A stretch of DNA of 33,718 nucleotides from Bordetella parapertussis (GCA_945861875.1 CAMAWC010000040.1:1-33718); one strand, 5' to 3'; positions 17,034 to 25,670 are shown, counted from the stretch's first letter. Numbers and translations: made by a program. The notes: a model not told the origin generated them from the sequence alone.

Positions 17034-18007
17034 GCAGCCAGCCTTTCTGCGATGGCGTGATAAAGCGGGATGCCGATCACGACGTTAAAGGGAAAAGTGA
17101 TGCCCAGCGACAGCGTCAGGTAGAACGACGGGTTGGCTTCAGGAATGGCCATGCGCATCGCCGGTGGTACCGCAATGTAGGAGGCGCTGGCGCCCAGCAC
17201 CGCCACCAGCGTGGTGCCGCCGGCGCCAAAGCCGAGCCAGTAATGGCCCACGGCAAGGCCGCAGGCGCCGCCGATCAAGGGCATGAAAATTCCGAAGGCG
17301 CCGAGAAACCAGCCCATGCGCCTGAATTCGCCGAGGCGTTGCGCGGCGACCATGCCCAGTTCGAGCAGGTACAGGCACAGCGCGCCAAGGAAAATCGTTT
17401 CGTAGAAGGGCATGATCGCGGCCAGGGCCTTGGGCGCCGCGAGCGCGCCGATCAGCATGCTGCCCAGCAGCAGTACGATGCTGCCGTGGCGCGCCGCGCC
17501 GGCCAGCATGTTGAGCAGGCCCGCACCTTTTGCCGATCCGCCGGCGTAGTCGTGCCTTGCCGCCTGCGCCAGCACCAGGCCGATGATAATCGCCGGTGTT
17601 TCCATGATGGCCAGCATGATCACCGGATAGCCCTCGTAGGGGACGTCGCGCGCCAGCAGGTAGGCCGACGCGGCGAGGAAGGTGCCGGCGCTGACCGAGC
17701 CGTAATGCGCGGCGATGGCCGCGGCGTCAAGTTTCCCCAGCCGGCCGAGTTTGACGAGTATCGCGTAGGCAACCAGCGGCAGCGCCACGCCCAAGACCAG
17801 CGCCGCGAGCACGGCTTGTACGGCGGTGCCGAGGCTGGCGTGCGCCAGTTCGGCGCCGCCGTGCAGGCCGATACCCACCAGCAGGTAAATGGAAAGGGCC
17901 TTGACCAGTTCAGGCGGGAACTTCAGGTCGGAGCGCAGCACCTGCGCGCCGGCGCCCAGGGCGAAGAACATTACGGCGGGGGTGAGCAGGCTGGAGAGTG
18001 CGGACAT
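17030..18007 (-). CDS. SbtA-type (DUF897) putative sodium-dependent bicarbonate transporter
   Basis: Polytopic inner-membrane protein of the SbtA family, whose cyanobacterial founder is a sodium/bicarbonate symporter. With the ATG at 18007 ([18 protein letters not shown]) it has 325 residues and about ten hydrophobic segments in two similar halves. Family elements include [10 protein letters not shown] near residue 120, [11 protein letters not shown] near 150 and the C-terminal [23 protein letters not shown]. The frame runs further upstream through the promoter region, but that part is not family-like; an ATG at 18052 is an alternative start. No clear ribosome binding site precedes either. 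The stop overlaps purE by four bases. Transport of bicarbonate by proteobacterial members is inferred, not shown. Confidence 0.85.
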   Translation of the reverse strand: MSALSSLLTPAVMFFALGAGAQVLRSDLKFPPELVKALSIYLLVGIGLHGGAELAHASLGTAVQAVLAALVLGVALPLVAYAILVKLGRLGKLDAAAIAAHYGSVSAGTFLAASAYLLARDVPYEGYPVIMLAIMETPAIIIGLVLAQAARHDYAGGSAKGAGLLNMLAGAARHGSIVLLLGSMLIGALAAPKALAAIMPFYETIFLGALCLYLLELGMVAAQRLGEFRRMGWFLGAFGIFMPLIGGACGLAVGHYWLGFGAGGTTLVAVLGASASYIAVPPAMRMAIPEANPSFYLTLSLGITFPFNVVIGIPLYHAIAERLAA

Positions 18008-18069
18008 GTCGGTTGTGGTGCGCGGCTGTGGTGTGGCTTGAAATGACGGCATGGTAGGGGAGCTAAACA

Positions 18070-18117
18070 ATAGAGTAAAATGATATTTAATAGATAAAAG
18101 GATAGGTATTACTCTAT
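18070..18117. promoter_or_regulatory. AT-rich divergent control region with 9-bp inverted repeat
   Basis: ATAGAGTAA at 18070-18078 and TTACTCTAT at 18109-18117 form a perfect inverted repeat with 30 bases between. The space is strikingly AT-rich for this genome. The right half covers the LysR start codon and the left half lies on the transporter side. LysR-type regulators commonly bind such regions and repress their own gene. Binding by the adjacent LysR protein is an inference. Confidence 0.45.
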
Positions 18118-19087
18118 GAGTACAAAGCCCGTCCGCAGGCTGCCGGCGACCATGCGCCAGTTGCATGTGTTTGATGCCGTGGCACGGCATTCCGGTTTTG
18201 GCCGCGCCGCCACCGAGCTGCACCTGGCGCAGCCGACCGTATCGATGCAGGTCAAGCAGCTTGCCGAAACCGTGGGCCTGCCGCTATTCGAGCAAATCGG
18301 CAAGCAGATCTATCTCACCGACGCCGGCCGGGCCCTGCGCGCCACCTGTGCCGAAATGTTCGACGCCTGGGCGCGCCTGGAAATGCAGGTCGCCGACCTG
18401 AAGGGGCTCAAGCAGGGCCGGCTGCGCATTGCCGCGGTGACCACCGCCAAATACGTCGTGCCGCGCCTGCTCGGGCCGTTCTGCCGGGCCCACCCGGGCG
18501 TGGATGTGGCGATGGAGGTGGGCAACCGCAGCGCCATCATCGAGAGGCTGGCGCGCAATGAGGATGACCTGACCATCATGGGCGTGCCGCCGCGCGGCAT
18601 GGACATTGTGAGCCACCCGTTCGCCGAGAATCCGCTGGTCATCATCGCCCCGCGCGGCCATGCGCTGGCGGGGCGGCGCCGCATCGCGCTGGCCAGGCTT
18701 GCTGGCCAGCCCTTCCTGATGCGCGAAAAAGGCTCGGGTACAAGGCTTGCCGCGGACCGCTTCTTGCGCGAGCGCGGCCTGCGCCTGGACATCAAGATGG
18801 AACTGGGCAGCAACGAGGCGATCAAGCAGGCGGTGGCCGGGGGGCTGGGCCTGTCATTCCTGTCGCTGCACGCCCTTGGCCCGGACGCCGCCCCGCGCTC
18901 GCTGGTGGCGCTGGACGTGGAGGGACTGCCCATCCGCCGCCACTGGTACATCGTCCATCCGGCGGGCAAGCGCCTGTCGGTGGTGGCGCAGGCGTTTTTT
19001 GATTACCTCAAGACCGAGGGCAGCCAGATCAGTTTTCCTTCGGTTTCGGGGTTCTCGGCGCGTGGCGGTACGGTGCAGCGCGCCTAG
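18116..19087 (+). CDS. LysR-family transcriptional regulator, CbbR/CmpR-like
   Basis: DNA-binding regulator, 323 residues. The winged helix-turn-helix occupies about residues 12-70, with RQLHVFDAVARHSGFGRAA and the recognition region AQPTVSMQVKQLAE. The effector domain follows from about residue 98 (GRLRIAAVTTAKYVVPRLL), with FLMREKGSGTR and the GGLGLSFLS element near 240. These are the patterns of the CbbR/CmpR branch that controls carbon fixation and inorganic-carbon uptake genes. It starts 109 bases from the divergent SbtA-type gene, the classic LysR layout, so that transporter and the coupled purEK are its likely targets. Confidence 0.9.
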   Translation: MSTKPVRRLPATMRQLHVFDAVARHSGFGRAATELHLAQPTVSMQVKQLAETVGLPLFEQIGKQIYLTDAGRALRATCAEMFDAWARLEMQVADLKGLKQGRLRIAAVTTAKYVVPRLLGPFCRAHPGVDVAMEVGNRSAIIERLARNEDDLTIMGVPPRGMDIVSHPFAENPLVIIAPRGHALAGRRRIALARLAGQPFLMREKGSGTRLAADRFLRERGLRLDIKMELGSNEAIKQAVAGGLGLSFLSLHALGPDAAPRSLVALDVEGLPIRRHWYIVHPAGKRLSVVAQAFFDYLKTEGSQISFPSVSGFSARGGTVQRA

Positions 19088-19147
19088 CCGCGACATGAAA
19101 GTTTTGCGATAGCCGGTCGGGAGGCATCCTTTGTCGGGGCCGGCCGA

Positions 19148-19153
19148 TATAAT
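19148..19153 (+). promoter_or_regulatory. Perfect -10 box (TATAAT) before the FAD oxidase
   Basis: TATAAT lies 29 bases before the TTG start of the FAD oxidase gene, giving a leader of roughly 20 to 25 bases that just contains its CGGGAG ribosome binding site. No good -35 element stands 16-18 bases upstream. Confidence 0.45.
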
Positions 19154-19182
19154 GGGCGCCTTGATCTTGCGGGAGCCCGGCC

Positions 19183-20754
19183 TTGAAACGCGATTTGTTG
19201 GAACTGCCGGTCATTCAACCGGGCGACATGCCGCCCGACCAGGTCGCGCCGGACGCGCTGGTCGGCATCCGCCGCCAGCAGACCAATCCCAAGCGCTGGG
19301 AGGGCGGCAGCTGGCCCGTGTTCGCCGAAGCCTTGCGTGCTGCGGGCGTGGAGTGCCTCGAACAGCAGCCGGTCGGCGGCACTTTTTGCTCGGACGCGGG
19401 CGGCATGGCCTACGGCATGCCCCACGGCGTGGTGATTGCGCGCAGCGCGCAGCAAATCGCAGCCTTGCTCAAGGCGGCGCAAGTCCACCATGTGCCGGTC
19501 ACCGTGCGAGGCGGCGGCCTTACCACCGAGGGTGAGTCGGTGGCTTTTGGCGGTGTGCTGCTCGACATGACCGGCATGAGCAAGGTTTTGGCCGTGGACA
19601 AGGCGGCGCTCACTGTGCGCACCCAGACGGGCATTTTCTGGCACAGCCTGGCCGAGACGCTGCGCCGTCACGGCATGGATTATTTGTCGGCGCCGCTCAA
19701 CCTGACCTCGTCGGTAGGCGGCTCGATCAACGTCGGCGGCATCGATGTCAATTCGGCGCGCCTCGGTTGCAGCGCCGACCAGGCGCTGGCGCTGCAGGTG
19801 GTGACCCCCACCGGCGAGATCGTCGAATGCTCGGATACGCTTAACGCGGAGCTTTTCCAGCGCGTCATTCTCGGCTACGGCCAGTTTGGCGTGATAACCG
19901 AGGCGACGCTGCGCATCCGTCCCTATACGCCGCTGCGCATGCACTATTTTTATTACACCTCGCTCTCCATCGCCATTGAGGACTTGCAGTTGCTTGACCG
20001 CAATGACGCCTCCGACTATTCGGGCATCCTCACCATGATGGACACGGTGGTGAACCTGCTGGTGGCCTTTGACTCGGATGAGCGCGAGGCGGCGTTCATG
20101 GCGGCCTGGAAGGGGCGTTTGCGCGGTTACGGCGAGGCGGCGTTCACGCCGCGCATGATCGCCTTCTATGCGCTGCGCCCCTGGCGCATGCGCGAAGCTT
20201 TGTGGCTGAAAAAGCGCAAAAGCCAGCTTTTTCCGGAATTCCGGCGGCCCGAACATGTGCGCGAGGGCAAAATGTCGGACCGCACGGTGGTGTTTTCGCG
20301 TGCAGTGTGGAAATACTGGGGCGGCCGCCAGGTGGTCATTCCCGACCTCGCCACCTCGGAGGGCAAATTCATCGAAGCGGTGGAACGCGGCAACGCCGTT
20401 TGCCGCAAGTATTTCCGTTATTACACGCTCTATTGCGTCGGCATCAAGCTGCGCGAGGAACATCGCCCCCACTATGAAATGAGCTGCATACCGCCCGACG
20501 CGTGCGGCCGCGCCTACGGCTGCGAATTCGAGCCGATGATAGGCAATGATGTCTTCAGCCGCGACACGCTGCAATCGTTCAAGAACGAGATCTACGACAT
20601 CGGCGTCGACATCGGTGCGAGTTACTATCGTTTCGGCGGCATGATGAAAGGCTATATCCGCCGAATATTTGGCGATGCGTTGGTGGAACGGCACCTGGCG
20701 ATGAAACGCAAGGCCGACCCGGCGATGATCCTCAACCGCAACGTGATTTTCTGA
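19183..20754 (+). CDS. FAD-linked oxidase (PCMH-type FAD-binding domain, GlcD-like)
   Basis: Flavoprotein of the vanillyl-alcohol-oxidase/GlcD type, 523 residues. The start is TTG at 19183 with a CGGGAG site seven bases upstream. The PCMH FAD-binding domain spans about residues 75-250. It contains VTVRGGGLTTEGESVAFGGVLLDM, which holds the pyrophosphate loop, then SSVGGSINVGGI, and YGQFGVITEATLRIRP at its end. The C-terminal part ends with the family-type tail KRKADPAMILNRNVIF. It has no signal peptide. The next two genes encode a double [4Fe-4S] protein and a second flavoprotein, so electrons may pass from this oxidase through the iron-sulfur protein as in GlcDF-type systems. The substrate is unknown. 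Confidence 0.83.
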   Translation: MKRDLLELPVIQPGDMPPDQVAPDALVGIRRQQTNPKRWEGGSWPVFAEALRAAGVECLEQQPVGGTFCSDAGGMAYGMPHGVVIARSAQQIAALLKAAQVHHVPVTVRGGGLTTEGESVAFGGVLLDMTGMSKVLAVDKAALTVRTQTGIFWHSLAETLRRHGMDYLSAPLNLTSSVGGSINVGGIDVNSARLGCSADQALALQVVTPTGEIVECSDTLNAELFQRVILGYGQFGVITEATLRIRPYTPLRMHYFYYTSLSIAIEDLQLLDRNDASDYSGILTMMDTVVNLLVAFDSDEREAAFMAAWKGRLRGYGEAAFTPRMIAFYALRPWRMREALWLKKRKSQLFPEFRRPEHVREGKMSDRTVVFSRAVWKYWGGRQVVIPDLATSEGKFIEAVERGNAVCRKYFRYYTLYCVGIKLREEHRPHYEMSCIPPDACGRAYGCEFEPMIGNDVFSRDTLQSFKNEIYDIGVDIGASYYRFGGMMKGYIRRIFGDALVERHLAMKRKADPAMILNRNVIF

Positions 20755-20781
20755 GAATGGCTCCGTACAAACACTTGCATC

Positions 20782-20856
20782 GTCGTCCCCGCAAAAGCGG
20801 GGATCCAGTGGCTTTTGGCGAACGTTGCTGGATTCCCGCCTACGCGGGAATGATGG
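20782..20856. repeat. Inverted pair of CATTCCCGC-type hairpin repeats
   Basis: GTCGTCCCCGC, four bases, GCGGGGATCCAGTG is followed about 20 bases on by the inverted copy GGATTCCCGCCTACGCGGGAATGATGG. Each copy is itself a hairpin. The same element ends both arms of the palindrome at 8061-8720 and recurs inside the gene at 21180-21270. This pair lies between the FAD oxidase stop and the iron-sulfur gene. Confidence 0.75.
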
Positions 20857-20896
20857 CGTTTTTCATTGCCGACGCAATTTTCGAAGTTTCTACGTT

Positions 20897-21934
20897 TTGA
20901 CGCCTGCAATAAAATCCCGTGGCTTCGAGGCCTGCACCGGCTGCAGTCTGTGCCTGCTTGCCTGCCCGGTGTGGCGCGCCACCCATGACATCCGCTTTAC
21001 GCCGCACGGTCGTGCCAAGGCGCTGCAGCATGGCGCCAGTGTTGACGAACTCGCCGATGCCATGGCGTCGTGCACGCTGTGCGGCGCGTGCGAACCTGCC
21101 TGCCCGGAGGACATCGCTCTTGTCGACATGATTACCGGCTTGCGCGTGGCAATGTCGTCGAAGCTGCCAGGTAACCAGTCCGTCATTCCCGCGGAAGCGG
21201 GAATCCACCTTGACCTTGGGCATGCTGCGGTAGAGTCAAAATGGGTTCCCGCTTCTGCGGGAACGACGAAGTCCGGGCAAGCTCGTATTGCGTCTGACGC
21301 GAGCGTCGTTGAATGCTTGTTGCCCGACGCGGCGCTCGCCGTTGAGGCGGACTTGCTGGCGCAGGCGGTGGCGCTGCTTGGCGGCCTTGCCGTGGTTGCG
21401 GACAATGGTGCGGACCTCGTGCTCGCCCTGGAGTCGGGCGAAGCCATCACGCCATCGCGTCTGGAAGAATTTCTTGTTCCCTTGCGCAGCGCGCGGCGCG
21501 CGGTCGTGGCCGACGGCCTGTTGTTGCGTGCCTTGCGCGGCTGGCTGCCCGGTGTCCGGGTGGAGGGTTTTGGTGAGGCGGTAAGCCGTACCCGCACGGT
21601 GCGCACCGGGCTGAGGCGCGATGATTTTTATGTCATCGAGCCGCGTGCCTACCATGCCGACCGCGAGCGCCTGGTCGGGCATTACGACCGGCTGCGCCAG
21701 GACAGCGGCTGCAGCATGAACCTGGACATGCAGCGTCTGGCCATTCCGACCACCGCCAACAGCCTGCCGCAGCGCGCCGGTCGCAACCGCGTCGATCCTG
21801 CCGACCAGGCGCGCTGGATACTGGAGGGGCGGGAATTTGCGCGCATCGTGGTCGAGGATCTGAACGATTTGGTCGCGTTCAGGTCTGTCACCGACAAGCC
21901 GGTGGTGTACGTCACCCAGGTAGGGATGAGTTGA
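20897..21934 (+). CDS. Double [4Fe-4S] ferredoxin-domain protein with repeat insertion
   Basis: Electron-transfer protein of unknown partner. Two cluster motifs are present, CTGCSLCLLACP (about residues 14-25) and CTLCGACEPACP (about 60-71). About 250 residues without recognisable domain follow. The frame is open upstream to 20825, but that part is translated repeat, so I use TTG at 20897, the last start before the cysteines; no ribosome binding site is evident. Residues about 96-125 (VIPAEAGIH to WVPASAGTT) are translation of an inverted pair of dispersed hairpin repeats, in frame, in what is probably a linker. The gene sits between two flavoprotein genes and should relay electrons for one of them. 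The C-terminal domain is not the GlcF CCG type. Confidence 0.7.
   Translation: MTPAIKSRGFEACTGCSLCLLACPVWRATHDIRFTPHGRAKALQHGASVDELADAMASCTLCGACEPACPEDIALVDMITGLRVAMSSKLPGNQSVIPAEAGIHLDLGHAAVESKWVPASAGTTKSGQARIASDASVVECLLPDAALAVEADLLAQAVALLGGLAVVADNGADLVLALESGEAITPSRLEEFLVPLRSARRAVVADGLLLRALRGWLPGVRVEGFGEAVSRTRTVRTGLRRDDFYVIEPRAYHADRERLVGHYDRLRQDSGCSMNLDMQRLAIPTTANSLPQRAGRNRVDPADQARWILEGREFARIVVEDLNDLVAFRSVTDKPVVYVTQVGMS
21180..21270. repeat. In-frame inverted pair of hairpin repeats inside a coding sequence
   Basis: CGTCATTCCCGCGGAAGCGGGAATCCA starts the pair, shown here only as its key parts: stem ATTCCCGC with GCGGGAAT. The inverted partner is GGGTTCCCGCTTCTGCGGGAACGACG near 21243-21268. 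The stretch adds about 30 codons without a stop or frameshift. Confidence 0.8.
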
Positions 21935-21947
21935 ACCGGGAAACCAT

Positions 21948-23165
21948 TTGAACAGCATGCGAACAGCAGATGTCATCATTGTCGGTGCCAGCCTTGCCGC
22001 GGCGGCGGCGGCCAAGCGCACGGTCGACGCTGGCCTCGACACGATTATTCTCGAGCGCCAGGAATTGCCGCGTCACAAGATCTGCAGCGGCATCCTGTCG
22101 CCGCGCGGCCATCGATTCCTCATCGAGAACTTCGGGCCGTTGCCGCGCGAGGTGTTGCACGAGCCGACCTCCTGCCGCGGCGTGACGTTTCACTTCCCCA
22201 GCATGGTGTCGATGAGCATGGATTTTTTCGGCGGCACCACGCCCCACCTGCATCGCAAGTATTCCGACCACTGGGCCATCCAGAGGAGCGGCGCCGAGGT
22301 GCACGACAAGACGTCCTTCATCGGCTTGGAGGATAACGGCGACTACATTACGGTCAGGGCGCGCAAGGACGGCGAAGACCTGACCTACCGCGCCCGCCAT
22401 GTGATCGGCGCCGACGGCCCCAGTTCGCCGGTGATCCGCGCGCTCTATCCGGATTACCCGAAGCAGATCCCGTGGTTTTTTGTCGGGCAAAAATTCCACA
22501 ACATCATCGCGTGCCCGCTTGACCAGGATTATTTCCACTTCTGGTTCCATCCGTATCTGGGGCACTACACCTGGAGCCATGCCCGCGACGGCCAGCAAAT
22601 CGTCGGCGTTGGCTTCAAGAGCGGCGACAACTTCGATGCGCGGCATAAAAATGTGGTGCGCTACTTCGAGGAAAAGCACGGCGTCAAACTCGATCCACAC
22701 ACCACCCACGAGGGCTGCGCCGAGAATTTCGGCCCCTCGCTGATCAACCGTTACGTGTTTGGCAAGGGCAATGTGCTGGTCACCGGGCAGGCGGCGGGAT
22801 TCCTCAACATGATAGGCGAGGGCATGAGTTGCGCGTTGCACTCGGGTGCCATCTCCGGCGAGGCCATTGTCGAGGCGCGCCTGCGCAAGCGCCCGGTGCA
22901 GGAGATGTACCGCAAGATGATCGCCTCCGAGGTCAAACGCACCACCGACCAGTGGAACCCGCTGAAAATCGCCTTTGACAAACCGCACGAAGCCGACTTT
23001 CCCGCAGCATTGATGAAACTGTCCTGGCGCGAGCGCCGGCTGGTGCTGCGCGACCTGTGGCGTTTTGTCGTGCTGTACAAGGAATTCAAGTGGGGAAGGC
23101 AGATTTTCCAGGCGGCGATGAGCCGGATCGGTGCGCCCGGTTACCCGGCCGACCGCTGGACCTAG
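21948..23165 (+). CDS. Geranylgeranyl-reductase-like FAD oxidoreductase
   Basis: Flavoprotein of the geranylgeranyl reductase/p-hydroxybenzoate hydroxylase fold, 405 residues from TTG at 21948, which has GGGA six bases upstream; ATG at 21957 is the alternative. The family motif after the dinucleotide fold is present as HKICSGILSPRG (residues about 43-54). GADGPSSPV marks the DG region, and GQAAGFLNMIGEGMSCALHSG marks the second FAD site. The first glycine-rich loop is unusual: GASLAA where GAGPAG is normal, so two of three glycines are lost. It starts 13 bases after the iron-sulfur gene. Characterised relatives reduce isoprenoid double bonds with ferredoxin or NADPH; the substrate here is unknown. 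Confidence 0.8.
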   Translation: MNSMRTADVIIVGASLAAAAAAKRTVDAGLDTIILERQELPRHKICSGILSPRGHRFLIENFGPLPREVLHEPTSCRGVTFHFPSMVSMSMDFFGGTTPHLHRKYSDHWAIQRSGAEVHDKTSFIGLEDNGDYITVRARKDGEDLTYRARHVIGADGPSSPVIRALYPDYPKQIPWFFVGQKFHNIIACPLDQDYFHFWFHPYLGHYTWSHARDGQQIVGVGFKSGDNFDARHKNVVRYFEEKHGVKLDPHTTHEGCAENFGPSLINRYVFGKGNVLVTGQAAGFLNMIGEGMSCALHSGAISGEAIVEARLRKRPVQEMYRKMIASEVKRTTDQWNPLKIAFDKPHEADFPAALMKLSWRERRLVLRDLWRFVVLYKEFKWGRQIFQAAMSRIGAPGYPADRWT

Positions 23166-23205
23166 GCGCGACCCGGCGCCCGGCCGGTGCCGGAAAGGGG
23201 CATAT

Positions 23206-23240
23206 GGCTGGAAACGGCCGCCAGTCGGGGCTTTCCAGCC
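23206..23240. repeat. 35-bp palindrome, copy 1 (GGCTGGAAA...TTTCCAGCC)
   Basis: GGCTGGAAA and TTTCCAGCC form a perfect 9-bp stem around a 17-base loop. A second copy of identical length occurs at 26387-26421, and both are preceded by GGGGCATA. It lies 40 bases after the stop of the geranylgeranyl-reductase-like gene and could act as a transcript-end hairpin. Confidence 0.7.
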
Positions 23241-23335
23241 GCTCACCCCGGGCGGCAGCGCCGCCGCCGGGCTGCCGTCCCCGACGCCGCCAGTGGATGC
23301 TTAAAGTCCTGAATTTAAAACCTAGTTGAAGTAAA

Positions 23336-23506
23336 ATGCCGCTCCGCAAGGAACATTCGGGCGACATCCGGGAAAAACGCGGCCGGCATCAGGACATTCG
23401 ATGCGGCGTGTCCCAGGCCGCTACGGCGAACAGGCAGCGCGCCGCAACGGCTGAATACGAGTTCCCCAACGCAATTACGGACGCTTCGGAGGCCTTAAGT
23501 CTCTGA
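23336..23506 (+). CDS. Possible 56-aa leader ORF upstream of EF-G
   Basis: An ATG at 23336 opens a frame of 56 codons ending in TGA 34 bases before the EF-G start. It begins [15 protein letters not shown] and is rich in Arg and Ala, with no motif. There is no convincing ribosome binding site, and third-position GC is about 71 percent by hand count, so it may be coding or chance. If translated it could be a leader peptide affecting EF-G expression; equally the stretch may simply be untranslated leader. Confidence 0.2.
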   Translation: MPLRKEHSGDIREKRGRHQDIRCGVSQAATANRQRAATAEYEFPNAITDASEALSL

Positions 23507-23540
23507 GGGATATAACTTTTTATTTTTTAGGGCAACAATC

Positions 23541-25670
23541 ATGGCCAGGCAGAAAGAGCTCAAGTTCTACCGCAACATCGGCATCATCGCGCACATTGAC
23601 GCGGGCAAAACGACAACCACCGAGCGCGTGCTCTACTACACCGGCAAGAAGCACCAGATCATCGACGTGCATGACACCAAGGACGGCAAGAGCAGCACCA
23701 CCACCGACTACCTCGAGCAGGAACGCAAGCGCGGCATCACCATCCAGAGCGCCGCCGTCTCGACCGAGTGGAAGGGCTACCAGATCAACATCATCGACAC
23801 CCCCGGGCACGTCGATTTCACCATCGAGGTGAACCGCTCGCTGCGCGTGCTCGACGGCGCGGTGGTGGTGTTTGACGGCGTGGCCGGCGTGGAACCGCAG
23901 ACCGAGACCAACTGGCGCCTCGCCAACCAGTACAACGTCCCGCGTATGTGCTACATCAACAAGATGGACCGCATGGGCGCCAACTTTGCCCACTGCGTCA
24001 AGGGCATCAGGGAGCGCCTGGGCGCCAATATCCTGCTGTGCCAGATCCCGATCGGCAGTCACGACGAGTTCGTCGGCATGGTCGACCTGGTGGCCGGCGT
24101 GGGCTATGTCTGGGCCTCGGAAGACAAGGACAGCGTGTGGGAGACGGTGCCCCTGGACAAGCTCAAGGAGCGTTTCAAGTTTACCGCCACCGCCGACAAC
24201 GACTGGATAGACCGCGTTCCGGCGCTGCGCAAGGAAATGCTCGAATCGGCGCTGGCCCTCGATGACGACGCCTTCATGGAGTTTGTCGAAAATGACAAAT
24301 TCGACCCGGCCGTGCTCAAGGCTTGCATCCGCAAGGGTGTGGTCAGCGGCCAGTTGATGCCGATTTTTTGCGGTTCGTCGTTCAAGAACAAGGGCGTACA
24401 ACAGCTGCTTGACGGCGTGATCGACTACATGCCCTACCCTGGCGAGAATGGTGGCATCACGCTTGTGGACGAGGACGGCAAATCGGTTGGCGTGCAGGAA
24501 GTCACGGACGACGCCCCGGCACGCGCCCTGGCGTTCAAGGTCATCAACGACCAGTTCGGCACGCTCACCTTTGTGCGTATTTATTCGGGCGTGATCAAGA
24601 AGGGCGACAACCTTTACAACGTCACGCGCAGCAAAAAAGAGCGTATCGGCCGCATTGTCGAGGTGCAGGCCAACGTCACCAAGGACATCGATGAAGCGCG
24701 CGCCGGCGACATCTGCGCCTTCGTGTCGATGAAGGACACCGAGACCGGTGACTCTTTGTGCGATCCGGACCATCCGGTTCTGCTCGAGCGCATGCGCTTC
24801 CCCGACCCGGTCATCAGCGTGTCGGTCGAACCCAAGACGCGCGCCGACATCGACAAGATGTCCACGGCGATCTACAAGATGGTCAAGGCCGATCCGTCGT
24901 TGCGCCTTAACGTCGACCAGGAGACCGGCCAGACGGTGTTGCGCGGCATGGGCGAGTTGCACCTTGAAATCACCATCGACCGCATGCGCACGGAGCTTGG
25001 CGTCGAGGCGGTGATGGGCAAGCCCAAGGTCAGTTTCCGCGAAGCCTTCGGCAAGATTGTCGAGCATATCTACACGCACAAGAAGCAATCGGGCGGTTCG
25101 GGCCAGTTCGCCGAGGTGAAAATGGTGTTCGAGCCCCTCGCTGCGGGCGAGGGCGTGCATTTCTCGGATGAGGTCACCGGCGGCCGTATTCCGCGCGAAT
25201 ACATCCCCGCGGTCGAGCATGCCATCCGCACCGAGAGCAAGAAGGGCCAGATCGCCGGCTACGAAGTCGTCGACTTCAAGGCGCGCCTGCTTGACGGCAA
25301 GTTCCACGACGTCGACTCCTCGGCATTAGCCTTTGAAATCGCCGGCCGCAGCTGCTTTCGCGAAGCGCACAGGATGGGCAAGCCCAAGCTCCTCGAACCG
25401 GTGATGGGCGTCGAAGTGGTGACCGAGGCGGAATACCTTGGTGACATCATCGGTGACATCAACCGCCGACGCGGCCAGGTTACCGACCAGGGCCAGAAGG
25501 GTCCCTCGGCCTTTGTCCAGGGTTTTGTGCCGCTGGCCGAGATGTTCGGTTACATCAACTTCCTGCGCTCCACCACCAGCGGTCGCGGCACCTTCACCAT
25601 GGAATTCGCCCACTACGCCGAAGTACCCGCCGGCCTCGTGGACAAACTCATGGAAAAGGAAGCCAAGTAA
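23541..25670 (+). CDS. fusA: Translation elongation factor G paralogue
   Basis: GTPase that moves tRNA and mRNA through the ribosome, or with RRF recycles ribosomes. The 709 residues are full length. G1 is [12 protein letters not shown] near residue 17, G3 is IDTPGH near 88 and G4 is NKMD near 142. Domains II to V follow, ending at KEAK. The switch I region is unusual for a main bacterial [29 protein letters not shown] rather than the common DG-MDWMEQE form, closer to EF-G2-like proteins. It is outside any ribosomal protein operon and is followed by a strong terminator, so it is probably a second copy. The start is supported by AGGG nine bases upstream. Confidence 0.9.
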   Translation: MARQKELKFYRNIGIIAHIDAGKTTTTERVLYYTGKKHQIIDVHDTKDGKSSTTTDYLEQERKRGITIQSAAVSTEWKGYQINIIDTPGHVDFTIEVNRSLRVLDGAVVVFDGVAGVEPQTETNWRLANQYNVPRMCYINKMDRMGANFAHCVKGIRERLGANILLCQIPIGSHDEFVGMVDLVAGVGYVWASEDKDSVWETVPLDKLKERFKFTATADNDWIDRVPALRKEMLESALALDDDAFMEFVENDKFDPAVLKACIRKGVVSGQLMPIFCGSSFKNKGVQQLLDGVIDYMPYPGENGGITLVDEDGKSVGVQEVTDDAPARALAFKVINDQFGTLTFVRIYSGVIKKGDNLYNVTRSKKERIGRIVEVQANVTKDIDEARAGDICAFVSMKDTETGDSLCDPDHPVLLERMRFPDPVISVSVEPKTRADIDKMSTAIYKMVKADPSLRLNVDQETGQTVLRGMGELHLEITIDRMRTELGVEAVMGKPKVSFREAFGKIVEHIYTHKKQSGGSGQFAEVKMVFEPLAAGEGVHFSDEVTGGRIPREYIPAVEHAIRTESKKGQIAGYEVVDFKARLLDGKFHDVDSSALAFEIAGRSCFREAHRMGKPKLLEPVMGVEVVTEAEYLGDIIGDINRRRGQVTDQGQKGPSAFVQGFVPLAEMFGYINFLRSTTSGRGTFTMEFAHYAEVPAGLVDKLMEKEAK

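Larger units (their letters stand above)
23166..23540. other. Long intergenic region before the EF-G gene
   Basis: 375 bases. It holds a 35-bp palindrome at 23206-23240, a second GC-rich stem near 23251-23281 (GGCGGCAGC with GCTGCCGTC), an AT-rich patch at 23300-23337 and a 56-codon open frame at 23336-23506. A T-rich stretch precedes the EF-G start. I recognise no riboswitch or RNA gene. TATAAC at 23511-23516 could be a -10 element but lacks a -35. Confidence 0.7.

Noticed and set aside
18008-18223. Upstream extension of the SbtA-type gene by 72 codons
   Set aside because: It would run through the divergent promoter and into the LysR gene, and it is not hydrophobic like the family N-terminus.
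19084-20694. 536-codon open frame on the minus strand opposite the FAD oxidase
   Set aside because: It mirrors a clear FAD oxidase gene in GC-rich DNA; its translation is rich in His, Arg and Ala with no domain. It is a shadow frame.
23520-25307. 595-codon open frame on the minus strand opposite EF-G
   Set aside because: It lies wholly within an unmistakable EF-G gene and has no recognisable domain. It is a shadow of strong codon bias.
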